Source: Candidatus Uhrbacteria bacterium (GTDB lineage: Bacteria; Patescibacteriota; Patescibacteriia; 2-12-FULL-60-25). Taken from it: a DNA stretch of 48,818 bases. Position numbers and translations under genes: made by a program. This document shows positions 32,897 to 40,666 of the stretch, in pieces. Each line of letters begins with the position of its first letter. Within the stretch, counting starts at the first letter, position 1. The notes beneath the pieces are model-generated. The model saw only the letters and a list, made by a program, of their open reading frames with translations, did no database searches and was not told where the DNA came from. The stretch covers positions 1 to 48,818 of the forward strand of contig CAIKOH010000041.1 of NCBI GenBank assembly GCA_903829075.1, in the 5' to 3' direction.

Positions 32897-33844
32897 CTAC
32901 GCGTTCAATGGCGTTGCCGAGGACTCGGGGAGTGAGGCGACCAGGGTTTCGAGGAAGGTTGCCAGAGACGCGCCCTTCTCTTTGGCGCGCCGTTGGTTTT
33001 CTTCGTGGGAATGCGGTTCGGTGTCACCATTGGTGTAGAGCGACACAGCGACGACCCGCGGTTGGTAGGTTTCGGTCGTACGAGCCGCGATCACGTCAGC
33101 TTCGGGAATCGTGCTCATGCCGATCGCGTGCGCACCGGCGTTTCGCAGTACCCTCTTGTCGGCTTTTCGTCCTTCGAAGCGAGGACCGCGCACTGCGGCG
33201 TAGATCCCGGAATGCATCTTGAATCCGGCGCGTTCACCGGCAGACAGGGCCCGACGCTGCAGCTCTTCATTGAGCGTGTCTTCCGGTGAACAGAATTCAC
33301 CACCGCAGAGCGGAGACGGCATCCAGAGCGTGATGAAGCCGTTGTGCACCATCAGATCCCCGACGTTCCGCTGTTCGGACGAAGGCGTGGCCGGGTCGTT
33401 GAGCGCGCCTGCTCCATTGGTCAGAATGAAGGTCGTCACGCCCAGTTCGCAGAACATCTCGATTTGCAGACGTACCGCATTAGAGATCGCTTGACCGCCT
33501 TCATTCATGTGCACGCGGCCGTTGAGCAGCATCACCGGTTGATTCGCAAGCATTCCCGTCATCACGCGTCGAGCGTGACCGGGAATTTTCGGAGTGCCTT
33601 TGAGCAGGGCTGCGAAAAACGGAAGGCTCTCGAGATCGACCGAACGTTCGTTGACGAGGCTGTTTGTGACGTTGTTCCACCCGGTTCCGAGTACGATGCC
33701 GATGCGCGGCGTGTTGATCGGATCGAGAGAGAGTGTCGCTTTCAGGCGGAGCGCGGCGTGCTTGGCGCGGATGCGTGCCTGCGTGACGAGGTCAACATCC
33801 TCGTAGTTCCGGATGAGATCCAAATCGATGTCTGTTGCCGTCAT
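32897..33844 (-). CDS. purine nucleoside phosphorylase
   Basis: This enzyme splits inosine or guanosine with phosphate for purine salvage. The 315-residue protein has GIVLGTGWNN (phosphate loop), GHARRVMTG, LNGRVHMNEGG, LTNGAGALN and AVRGPRFEGRKADKR. NAGAHAIGMSTIPEADVIAAR is the purine site of the trimeric PNP family. It is longer than the usual 270-290 residues by an N-terminal extension. Codons prefer C or G in third position and an SD (GAGGG) lies 4 nt before the ATG, unlike the genes around the island. Purine salvage fits a host-dependent or scavenging life. Confidence 0.93.
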   Translation of the reverse strand: MTATDIDLDLIRNYEDVDLVTQARIRAKHAALRLKATLSLDPINTPRIGIVLGTGWNNVTNSLVNERSVDLESLPFFAALLKGTPKIPGHARRVMTGMLANQPVMLLNGRVHMNEGGQAISNAVRLQIEMFCELGVTTFILTNGAGALNDPATPSSEQRNVGDLMVHNGFITLWMPSPLCGGEFCSPEDTLNEELQRRALSAGERAGFKMHSGIYAAVRGPRFEGRKADKRVLRNAGAHAIGMSTIPEADVIAARTTETYQPRVVAVSLYTNGDTEPHSHEENQRRAKEKGASLATFLETLVASLPESSATPLNA

Positions 33845-33931
33845 ATCGCCCTCTGTTTCTTGGGTTGCATCAGGGGCGTTGATGAGTGAACGGACAGAAC
33901 GTCCGCGCGTTCAAGGAAGACAAGTTTATTT

Positions 33932-34537
33932 TTACGGAGCGATCTCGTTCCTGCTGAGCTGCGCAAGCATCCTCGAACGCACGAACAACAGCAGCGTAAG
34001 GCCTCCGTTGATGAGGGTGAAGGTGATCGGCTGGATGAGTGAGGTGGCCGACCAGCGCGGGAGCGAGATCAGCGACAGGACGCAGGCGACGGTGCCGATT
34101 CGCCAGGCTAAGGCGGGTTCGCTGGCAGGATTGCTCCAGACCTTCTTCGCCACAGACCAGGAGCCGACGAAATTTCCACCCGCGCACAACCAGAGACTCC
34201 ACACGGGATCATGCACGGTTACGAGAAGGGCGGTTGCGATGGCCGCGAGGATTCCGCTGACGAAGTCCGTGAGATCGCGAGCGAGCGAACCGTATCTGAA
34301 CGAGAGGAGCATCACCATGGAAGAACCGAAGAGCGCGCCGAGGAGTACGTAGTTGATGGCGTGCTCGCGGTACATGCCCACGAAGGTGACCGCATCCATC
34401 GTAAACCAGATGGTCCACGAAACCTTGGATGGAATCGTAGGGCGTGTTGCACGCAGAATCGAGTGGATATAGGGGATGAACCCTCCGAGAAACAAGATGC
34501 CGGATGCGCACGCGATGGCCGACAGAAGGGTTTTCAA
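33932..34537 (-). CDS. unknown multi-pass membrane protein
   Basis: A 201-residue hydrophobic protein with about seven membrane segments. SILRATRPTIPSKVSWTIW after the first segment loosely recalls the Pro-rich motif of PQ-loop/SWEET-type carriers, but that link is weak. The start is TTG 34537 with AAGGA 7 nt upstream. Codon use matches the PNP gene, from which it is separated by 87 bases, so the two may form an operon in the island. Role unknown. Confidence 0.65.
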   Translation of the reverse strand: MKTLLSAIACASGILFLGGFIPYIHSILRATRPTIPSKVSWTIWFTMDAVTFVGMYREHAINYVLLGALFGSSMVMLLSFRYGSLARDLTDFVSGILAAIATALLVTVHDPVWSLWLCAGGNFVGSWSVAKKVWSNPASEPALAWRIGTVACVLSLISLPRWSATSLIQPITFTLINGGLTLLLFVRSRMLAQLSRNEIAP

Positions 34538-34632
34538 AGTACGATCCTTTCACGACGCAAGATAGGCGAATTTTGAAGAGATGTCAAGGAAGGCGCACGG
34601 CGAGATCGTTGAAAAAAGAAATGCGAAAAGGG

Positions 34633-34662
34633 TTGTATTCTTTCTACAGATTCTGTTATACC
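34633..34662 (+). promoter_or_regulatory. promoter of the gene at 34670, leaderless
   Basis: TTGTAT (34633-34638), an 18-bp spacer, then TGT-TATACC (-10 at 34657-34662). The ATG follows after 7 nt. Confidence 0.6.
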
Positions 34663-34669
34663 TTTTCTT

Positions 34670-35067
34670 ATGTTATTTCCTGCTTTACGCGGTAAAAATT
34701 TCGGATATATTCATTTGAACACCGAGGCGCGACACTGGCTGTGCGAACAGAAGTATGCCGAACAGTTAAATCCGTTGCTCGATCCAGAGATTTGTTCGCG
34801 ATTCATCCAGGATACGCACGTAAAATACGGTTTGGATTTTTCCTATGGTGGTTGGTTAGAGGATCGAAGCGATCTCTGGCGTGGCAAACGAGCAGATGCC
34901 GACAGGTTGGTCGTGACATGGGTCCACGCGTTCAACGAAGTGGACTTCATCGAACACGCCGCTGAAGACTGTCCGCTCTTGCAGGCAAGGGTGTGCCCAT
35001 CAACCTCGTCCCGGGATACGGTGAGGCCTTCGTCACCAAGATGGGAGGTCAGCCGCCGTATCAGTGA
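34670..35067 (+). pseudogene. broken or frameshifted gene of unknown function
   Basis: The first frame from ATG 34670 reads well to about 34980 (MLFPALRGKNFGYIHLN, then FSYGGWLEDRSDLWRG). It then runs through a terminator to 35149 as nonsense. From 34981 the neighbouring frame reads AGKGVPINLVPGYGEAF and VTKMGGQPPYQ and stops at 35067, before the terminator. One missing base near CTCTTGCAGG would join them. Base and codon use shift from native-like to GC-rich near 34890, inside the gene, so a fusion of a native 5' part with foreign DNA is also possible. The YGGWLEDR piece faintly recalls small M23-type peptidases; that is not secure. Confidence 0.5.
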
Positions 35068-35093
35068 CGGAGAACGAACAGAAAGAAAACGCT

Positions 35094-35136
35094 GCGGCTT
35101 GATCCATGCCTTCGGTCAAGCCGCTTTTATTTTTTA
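35094..35136 (+). terminator. terminator, island type 1
   Basis: GCGGCTTGA/TCAAGCCGC stem extended by CC/GG, followed by TTTTATTTTTTAT. It shares the GCTGCGGCTT lead and the CCGCTTTT-TTTT-ATCG tail with the terminator at 36462. Confidence 0.9.
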
Positions 35137-35145
35137 TCGTTTATA

Positions 35146-35173
35146 TTGACAAAGCCTAATTTTCTGCCATACT
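35146..35173 (+). promoter_or_regulatory. promoter of the gene at 35222
   Basis: TTGACA (35146-35151), a 16-bp spacer, then CATACT (35168-35173). The leader would be about 40 nt and carries an SD (GAGGT) 5 nt before the ATG, unlike the leaderless genes outside the island. Confidence 0.65.
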
Positions 35174-35221
35174 TCCGAATAGGTCTTTTCACTTCAACAG
35201 CGCACTCCACACGAGGTCATC

Positions 35222-36430
35222 ATGTATCCTGTCGCCTGGAAAGAGTTCGTCGATATTTGTCACAGGGCGTTCATCGTCAGCGCGCTGATCTTCTGCGCCT
35301 TGGGGGTGAGCATTCCCATCGATCGGTTTCTGGTCAGTGACTGGAATGACAGCAAGGCGCCTCAGTTCAACGCAGAACGTTTGCAGCAATGGCGAGACGA
35401 TGTTCGAGAGGTTAACCGATACAACGCAGTGCTCACGGCATACCGTGACCGTCGACACGATCAAATCGGATGGCTTCCGAGCGACAACAGAGTCGTCAGC
35501 TATGTCTCGTTCGTGATCGACCTTGAAGAAGTGACAACGCCTCAAGCTCGTGAAGCCGCCTATCTTCGTTACCGCCGTATCGGTAGCGTCGACGAGCACG
35601 CTTTGACCTTGTTCCAGTACCGAGCCATCACTGACCCGGGTATGGATCTTGGTCAGCGCTTGGAGCGACTCGCTCCTGCGAAAAGCGAGAACGAACTCGT
35701 CGATCGAGTCACGAGCGATTTCCTCCGTGGGCAACGTTCACCGCAATCACCCCCTCCTCGTCCTCGGCATGTCGTTGCGCACAACAAGATCACTCCCGAG
35801 ATCTTCCGCATGCTGCTGATTCTTGCCGTCAGTCTGAGTCAGTTGAGCATGCTGATTTACTTCTTCTGCTACGGCACAAAGAACGTCAACGGAAAGCGAC
35901 AATGGGCGGTGCCAATCAACGTTGGATCATGGCTCATCATGCTTCTCTATGCTCCAGCTTTTCTGCTTCCGTGGATCGGTCGGCTGCTCTGGTACATCTT
36001 GACCCATGCCGTGTTTGTTCCCGTTGCCTGGATCATCGCAAAGTTCGGATGGTTGCTGTTTCAGGCAGACATGATGAGCTTCATGCATTACGCAACCCAA
36101 CAGGCGCGTGCACGGCGCGACGAGGAGCACCGACGTTTGGAGGAGATCGCGGTTATTGGACAAGACGTGATCGGCTGCCGTTTGGAGCTGGCGCAGGCCA
36201 GAAAACGCGCAGAGAGCACCGAGGACACCGTTGCGCGCCACATCCAGCTCCAGAAAATCGACGCGGCAGAAAAACTCCTTGATGCCGTAGCGAAGCAGAA
36301 AGGCGCAAGAGCCGCCACCACCGCACGAGCAACAGCAGACAGTTCCAGCGCACGCACTGCGTCGCTCGACGACCTCCTGATCCGGATCGAGGCGCTTCAC
36401 GAGACAGAGAAGCTGACTCCGATCGAGTAG
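35222..36430 (+). CDS. unknown membrane protein with coiled-coil tail
   Basis: I do not recognise this 402-residue protein. A hydrophobic segment at about 13-30 precedes a soluble, charged region of about 150 residues. A second hydrophobic cluster of two or three segments spans roughly 195-285 (LLILAVSLSQLSMLIYFF, SWLIMLLYAPAFLLPWI, HAVFVPVAWIIAKFGWLLF). The tail is a long Arg/Glu/Ala-rich coiled coil. Topology suggests an outer loop between the first and second clusters and a cytoplasmic coiled coil. It has SD, leader, promoter and terminator of its own and C/G-ending codons, so it is a self-contained island unit. Confidence 0.7.
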   Translation: MYPVAWKEFVDICHRAFIVSALIFCALGVSIPIDRFLVSDWNDSKAPQFNAERLQQWRDDVREVNRYNAVLTAYRDRRHDQIGWLPSDNRVVSYVSFVIDLEEVTTPQAREAAYLRYRRIGSVDEHALTLFQYRAITDPGMDLGQRLERLAPAKSENELVDRVTSDFLRGQRSPQSPPPRPRHVVAHNKITPEIFRMLLILAVSLSQLSMLIYFFCYGTKNVNGKRQWAVPINVGSWLIMLLYAPAFLLPWIGRLLWYILTHAVFVPVAWIIAKFGWLLFQADMMSFMHYATQQARARRDEEHRRLEEIAVIGQDVIGCRLELAQARKRAESTEDTVARHIQLQKIDAAEKLLDAVAKQKGARAATTARATADSSSARTASLDDLLIRIEALHETEKLTPIE

Positions 36431-36461
36431 AGGTGTCCACGAAGAAAAAGAACGGCACGCT

Positions 36462-36502
36462 GCGGCTTAACCCCTCCCTTGGGTTGAGCCGCTTTTGTTT
36501 TA
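36462..36502 (+). terminator. terminator, island type 2
   Basis: A 12-bp stem GCGGCTTAACCC/GGGTTGAGCCGC (one G-T pair) with a 7-nt loop, then TTTTGTTTTA. Closely similar in design to the terminator at 35094. Confidence 0.92.
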
Positions 36503-36527
36503 TCGATCGTGAATACCTCTGCTGTCT

Positions 36528-36556
36528 TTGACAAAGAAACAAAAAATATTTAACAT
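36528..36556 (+). promoter_or_regulatory. promoter of an orphan transcription unit
   Basis: TTGACA (36528-36533), exactly 17 bp, then TAACAT (36551-36556). About 20 nt later a strong SD (CGGAGGACGAC) precedes ATG 36586, but that frame stops after six codons. Confidence 0.6.
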
Positions 36557-36562
36557 CGTGTC

Positions 36563-37000
36563 ACACCAACAACGCGGAGGACGACATGCCCGAACTGATC
36601 ATGTAGACAAGGTGAACGACTTTTTCTGTCTTCTTGATTGAAGACGATCGGGGAGATTCAAATCCCGATGACCGCTCTTACGGAGCATGTGGATACGAAT
36701 GATTCGTTCAAGGGCAAGAGGAGCAACGCCCATGGGGATCATCTCGATCTCGATCACGATGATCATCTGCGGAGGGATTTCGCAGGTGGACATCGGAATG
36801 ATCCAGCGCGACACGTCGTCCGACGGGGAGTGCGGATAGCGCTGTGAGCCAAATTCGTTTCCCCACGGGCGAGGCCTGCGCGGTCGGCGGCGTAGGTGAC
36901 CATGATACATGGGAGTGGGACTGGCACCGCCTGAGGTAACTCAAACGGGACGTGCGACGGCTCCGGCTTCGCACAGTCTCTACCTCTCGGCGGTGTTTTT
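36563..37000 (+). other. orphan transcript without an intact ORF (decayed gene or structured RNA)
   Basis: Between the promoter at 36528 and a terminator at 36925-37000 no frame is open throughout. ATG 36586 encodes only MPELIM. A 50-codon frame from ATG 36687 (MWIRMIRSRARG, then MGIISISITMIICGG) ends at 36839. The next frame then reads coding-like (RFPTGEACAVGGVG, then WEWDWHRLR) to a stop near 36935. This could be a small gene broken by several indels, or an RNA whose reading frames are accidental. I could not match it to tmRNA, RNase P RNA or 6S RNA. Confidence 0.35.
36925..37000 (+). terminator. nested hairpin terminator of the orphan unit
   Basis: Outer stem CACCGCC (36925-36931) with GGCGGTG (36989-36995), extended by the TGAGGTA/TACCTCTC region, encloses an inner hairpin GTGCGA/TCGCAC (36952-36974). 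TTTTT follows. More elaborate than the other terminators here. Confidence 0.6.
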
Positions 37001-37080
37001 AATTGGAATGAATGGATGCGCCGACATTGACAAAAAGACGAACGATGATTAATCGTGCGTTTTTTTCTATACCCAAACGC

Positions 37081-37111
37081 AAAACAAAAATCCCTCCGAT
37101 GAAGAAGGGAT
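37081..37111 (-). terminator. terminator after tRNA-Lys
   Basis: On the minus strand ATCCCT/AGGGAT (37111-37090) is followed by TTTTTGTTTT. Confidence 0.75.
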
Positions 37112-37118
37112 CTTTGCG

Positions 37119-37194
37119 TGGTGGGACCGGCGGGGATCGAACCCGCGACCGTTGGCTTAAAAGGCCACTGCTCTACCGACTGAGCTACAGTCCC
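37119..37194 (-). tRNA. tRNA-Lys (TTT)
   Basis: Read on the minus strand: acceptor GGGACTG/CGGTCCC, D arm TAGCTCAGTCGGTAGAGCA, anticodon loop CTTTTAA in a GGC/GCC-closed stem (anticodon TTT), and T arm GCGGG-TTCGATC-CCCGC. The discriminator is A and the CCA end is encoded. The bottom pair of the anticodon stem is a mismatch. Confidence 0.95.
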
Positions 37195-37208
37195 ATGCGA
37201 ATGACGAC

Positions 37209-37237
37209 AGGATACAGAAGTTTGGCGAAGTGGTCAA
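37209..37237 (-). promoter_or_regulatory. promoter of tRNA-Lys
   Basis: On the minus strand TTGACC (37237-37232), exactly 17 bp, then TATCCT (37214-37209), 14 nt before the tRNA 5' end. The rest of the 37195-37359 gap shows no gene. Confidence 0.75.
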
Positions 37238-37359
37238 TTTTTAAGGACTGCACCTGTCGGTTCGCGGTGAGACTGTGGTTGGCTGGATTATGAGCCTGTC
37301 CTATACACGAATTGATGAGGTCTACCGAGATCTGCCAAATATGGTATCCTTTTCTTCAT

Positions 37360-37956
37360 ATGCTTGATAAAAAATACGCCAAGAAGGTCATGGAAAATCA
37401 GTCACAAATCGATAAGGCGCGGCGAGATCTACAGGCTTTTTCCTCACAGATTCTTGGGTCAAGCAAGCGTGCCATTTTTGCATTGCACCGAGACGCACCG
37501 CAGGACGCGCGCAAGGAGCTCGATGAAGCAAAGCAGGGGATCAAGCGGGGGAACGAGCTCACAAAGAAGCAGGGGAGACTCACGTTCGAAGGGGCCTGGC
37601 GAGCGGCGCAGGAGGAGTACGCAGAGGCGTGCGTGTTTGAGCAGTATGTGAGAACGGGGAGCGTGGGACCAGTGGAGGGGGTGTCCGCAGACCCGGACAT
37701 CTTTATCGGAGCGATCTCGGATTTATTGGGGGAGATGGTCCGTCTAAGTATTACTCGAGTGGTCGCAGGTGATCGGTCCTTCGTTGCTACAGCGTTTTAC
37801 GACGCAAGAGAGATCGTCTCTTTCTTATTACAAATGGATTTAACCGGCGGCCTTCGCTCCAAAGTTGACCAAGCAAAACAACACTTACGTAAAATTGAAG
37901 AGATGAATTACGACGTACAATTACGGGCAGGGGATAGCCGTAGGTCTGTTGCTTGA
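37360..37956 (+). CDS. translin-family protein
   Basis: The 198-residue all-helical protein resembles archaeal and bacterial members of the translin family, single-strand nucleic acid binding proteins that in eukaryotes form the C3PO RNase with TRAX. The match is in order: an N-terminal helix with Arg/Lys, WRAAQEEYAEACVFEQYV, IFIGAISDLLGEMVRLSI, and C-terminal LLQMDLTGGLRSKVDQAKQHL, where LTGGLRRK-D-AR is a family hallmark. ATG 37360 is in TATG context with TATCCT 9 nt upstream. It lies 33 bases before murD. Confidence 0.78.
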   Translation: MLDKKYAKKVMENQSQIDKARRDLQAFSSQILGSSKRAIFALHRDAPQDARKELDEAKQGIKRGNELTKKQGRLTFEGAWRAAQEEYAEACVFEQYVRTGSVGPVEGVSADPDIFIGAISDLLGEMVRLSITRVVAGDRSFVATAFYDAREIVSFLLQMDLTGGLRSKVDQAKQHLRKIEEMNYDVQLRAGDSRRSVA

Positions 37957-37989
37957 CGCGTTCGTTCTTGCGTGATGGACTTTTTGCAT

Positions 37990-39328
37990 ATGATCGTTCT
38001 AAAACAAAAAAAACAAATTGTTGTTGTGGGGCTCGGACAATACCCGAAGGGAAGCGGTGTTGCGGCAGCCTTGTTTTGCGCGAAACGAGGTGATGAGGTA
38101 ACGGTGTTTGAGCCCTATCCAACACCAGCCATGGAAAAAAACTTCGCGCGTCTTCGAGCTCTGCGCAATGTCGAGCTAACATTGAAAGATGTGCCCAAAG
38201 AAAAAATTCTCCAAGCTGACCTGATCGTAAAACATCAACGTCTGCGCATGGATGAACCGGCCATCCGACTCGCAATCAAAACAAAGAAAAAATTTGCGTC
38301 GGATATTTCCTTATTTTTAGAACACTGCCCTGCCCGTGTAATCGCCGTCACGGGAACGCGCGGTAAAAGCACGACATCCGCACTGATCGCACATCTGCTA
38401 GAGACGGGTCGACCAACCGGTCATGTTTGGCTTGGTGGGAATAATCTCGTCTCTCCGTTGACGTTTGCCTCTAAGGTCAAGGCGGGGGACTGGGTCGTAC
38501 TTGAGTTGAGTAGCTGGCAGCTTGAGGAGCTTGGCCGCCTCTCACTCTCGCCTGCGATCGCCGTGTGGACGAATCTCATGCCAGACCATCTCAACACATA
38601 TCCCGACATGGAGGCGTACGCAACTGCCAAGGCGCAGATTTTTCTCCATCAGAAAAAGGATGGGCTTGTATTTCTCCCTTCAAGTCGTTCCTTTGATGCG
38701 TGGGCAAAACGCGCGAGGGGACGGGTTGTACGCGTTGGAACAAACGGCGAAGCACGTCGGATCGTTGATGCAAGTCACTGGTCAATACCAGGAGAACACA
38801 ACGCATTAAACGCCTTCTTTGCCGTGAGCGTCGTGCGCGAACTCGGGATGTCTATCACGGATATAAAAAAAGGACTCGCGACATTTCAGGGACTTCCTGC
38901 GCGACAGGAGGTCACGGCAATCATTCGCGGTGTTACCTACGTCAATGATTCTTCCTCCACGACCCCAGAAGCCACTCTCGCCGCGCTGCAAACTTACCGA
39001 GACCGACCGATCCATCTGATTTTTGGAGGTTCAGACAAAGCGCTCGTGTTTGACGTGGTCGCAAAAAAAATCAGCCAGCAAAAAATAGAGGTGATTCTTC
39101 TACCAGGAACGGCGCACGAAAAAATCGTGAACGCCTTCAAACAAATGGGCGGCGATTTTTCAAGAGGCAATCGATATGCGACAGGCCGTCCGCTTGGCAA
39201 CTGACCGTGCGAAGAAAGGAGACGTTGTCCTGCTCTCTCCGGGAGCGACCAGTTTTGGTTTGTTTAAAAACGAGTTTGATCGAGCAGACGCATTCGTGCG
39301 AGAGGTGAAAAAAATAAAGACGAGGTAA
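37990..39328 (+). pseudogene. murD: UDP-N-acetylmuramoylalanine-D-glutamate ligase (MurD), frameshifted near the 3' end
   Basis: This ligase adds D-Glu to UDP-MurNAc-L-Ala. The first frame shows VVVGLGQYPKGSG (N-terminal Rossmann), the ATP loop VTGTRGKSTTS, LELSSWQLEEL, NLMPDHLNTY and YVNDSSSTTPEAT. It stops at 39204 after an odd end. The next frame continues in-family: IFQEAIDMRQAVRLA, then GDVVLLSPGATSFGLF and FVREVKKI, to a TAA at 39328. Removing one T from the TTTTT at 39155-39159 restores a normal protein. MurD is essential where a wall is made, so a sequencing or assembly error is the simplest reading. The start at 37990 has TATG context and fits the family. Confidence 0.85.
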
Positions 39329-39385
39329 TTTGAACATTCGGTAAACTCGTAATGACGGTCGAATAGAGCCATCTTGACGACCAGA

Positions 39386-39414
39386 TTGATTCTTTCCGCA
39401 ATTCGTGTTAGACT
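39386..39414 (+). promoter_or_regulatory. promoter of the ATP synthase operon
   Basis: TTGATT (39386-39391), exactly 17 bp, then TGT-TAGACT (-10 at 39409-39414, extended). The first ATG is 12 nt downstream, giving a very short leader. Confidence 0.7.
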
Positions 39415-39426
39415 CAGGTCGTCATT

Positions 39427-39654
39427 ATGGAACAACCGGTCCGCACGCCGCCTGTCAAGTACGGAGAAGCGATGGCGCTGTGCACGGAAATTCTAATTTC
39501 CATCTTTGTTCCAACAGCCTTGTGCGCACTCGGTGGAAGATGGTTGGATGCGAATTGGCACACGAGTCCCTGGATGACGGTGGTCGGACTGCTCCTAGCC
39601 CTCGTGATCACGACAGTGCTCGTGGTACACAAGGCACGACAGTTCAAACTGTAA
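39427..39654 (+). CDS. AtpI/AtpZ-like small membrane protein
   Basis: The 75-residue first gene of the ATP synthase operon has two membrane segments (LISIFVPTALCALGG and WMTVVGLLLALVITTVLVV). Between them sits GGRWLDANWHTSPW, the GxxxD...TxP motif of the AtpI/AtpZ (F0F1-ATPase subunit) family. These aid c-ring assembly or Mg2+ supply. It is followed by atpB after 5 bases and has the operon's promoter in front. Confidence 0.85.
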   Translation: MEQPVRTPPVKYGEAMALCTEILISIFVPTALCALGGRWLDANWHTSPWMTVVGLLLALVITTVLVVHKARQFKL

Positions 39655-39659
39655 AATCT

Positions 39660-40469
39660 ATGGTCCCTCTTGCTGCTGAACCCATTGCTTTTCTCGGATC
39701 ATTTGCCATCACGAACACATTGTTCAACGCAATTTTGGCGTTGATTTTTTTTACCGTCATCGGACTCCTTGTTCGCTCTCACGTGACCTCTGGCGTTCCA
39801 AAACGATTTCAAACCGCCATGGAACTGCTGACAGACGGTCTGCTAGAATTTTTTGATCAGGTAACAGGAAGTCGCGAACTGTCAAAAAAATTTCTCCCGT
39901 TTGTCGGAACCTGTTTTGTCTTTATCCTCTTCTCCAATTGGTTTGGAATGTTTCCTGGAACCGGTTCTATCGGATTTTGGGTAACGGACGGCTCCACGCG
40001 CGATTGGGTTCCGCTCATGCGCGCGGCGACGAGCGATCTGAATTTGACGATCGGTCTTGCCCTGTCGGCAGTAGTCGTGTCGCATCTCGTCGGTCTTCGT
40101 TCTCAAGGCACGTGGCGTCACATGAACCGCTTTATTCAGATCCAGGGGATCATAAACGCGATCAAACAGTTAAGCTTGATCGGTCTGTTCGTGGCATTGA
40201 TTGAATTTGTTGTTGGCATCATTGAGCTGTTCGGTGAATTTGCCAAGATCGCTTCGCTTTCCTTGCGTTTGTTTGGAAATGTGTTCGCGGGCGATGTGTT
40301 GCTTAATGTCGTCAGCGGACTCATGGCATGGATCGCTCCGCTGCCCTTCATGAGTCTTGAAGTTATCGTCGGCGTGGTCCAAGCAACCGTGTTTTCCGTA
40401 CTTGCGCTTGTGTACATGACTATCATGAACACAGCGCCTCCCGGAACCGAAGAAGGAGCACATCACTAA
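39660..40469 (+). CDS. atpB: ATP synthase Fo subunit a
   Basis: The proton-channel stator subunit. The 269-residue protein has five or six membrane segments and the essential Arg203 in KIASLSLRLFGNVFAGD. GVVQATVFSVLALVYM at the C-terminus carries the conserved Gln. ATG 39660 is in TATG context; the long frame back to 39405 runs over atpI and is not used. Confidence 0.96.
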   Translation: MVPLAAEPIAFLGSFAITNTLFNAILALIFFTVIGLLVRSHVTSGVPKRFQTAMELLTDGLLEFFDQVTGSRELSKKFLPFVGTCFVFILFSNWFGMFPGTGSIGFWVTDGSTRDWVPLMRAATSDLNLTIGLALSAVVVSHLVGLRSQGTWRHMNRFIQIQGIINAIKQLSLIGLFVALIEFVVGIIELFGEFAKIASLSLRLFGNVFAGDVLLNVVSGLMAWIAPLPFMSLEVIVGVVQATVFSVLALVYMTIMNTAPPGTEEGAHH

Positions 40470-40666
40470 ATCAAACTCCGTCATGGCGAGTTCGACGAAG
40501 CAATCTGATCGGTCGACCGAACAGACTACCTCATCAGACTCGCCATGACGACAATATATCGTCACGACGAGGATACTACCCCTGTGGGCGCCAGCGACGT
40601 TAAACCTTCCCCATCTTTTTCTGTCGACTGTCTCGTCCATCTTATTCTTCTTGTCTCGTTATCCGT
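40470..40666. other. 197-base gap inside the atp operon
   Basis: Holds the palindromic repeat at 40479-40550 and about 115 bases of pyrimidine-rich sequence before atpE. No ORF is supported. A -10 or SD for atpE is not evident, so atpE is read from the operon transcript across a potential hairpin. Confidence 0.6.
40479..40550. repeat. REP/MITE-like palindromic repeat, copy 1
   Basis: Terminal inverted repeat CGTCATGGCGAGT / ACTCGCCATGACG with an inner GGTCGACC palindrome. Its left 42 bases match copy 2 (46831) at about 37 positions. It lies between atpB and atpE. Confidence 0.8.

Noticed and set aside
36650-36675. tRNA-like T-arm (AGATTCAAATCCC) suggesting tmRNA
   Set aside because: The stem does not pair in T-arm register, and no acceptor end or CCA is present.
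36599-36974. Minus-strand frames opposite the orphan unit
   Set aside because: They run through the terminator, are Arg/Pro/Ile-rich, and lack any start signal; they look like shadows of a GC-rich region.
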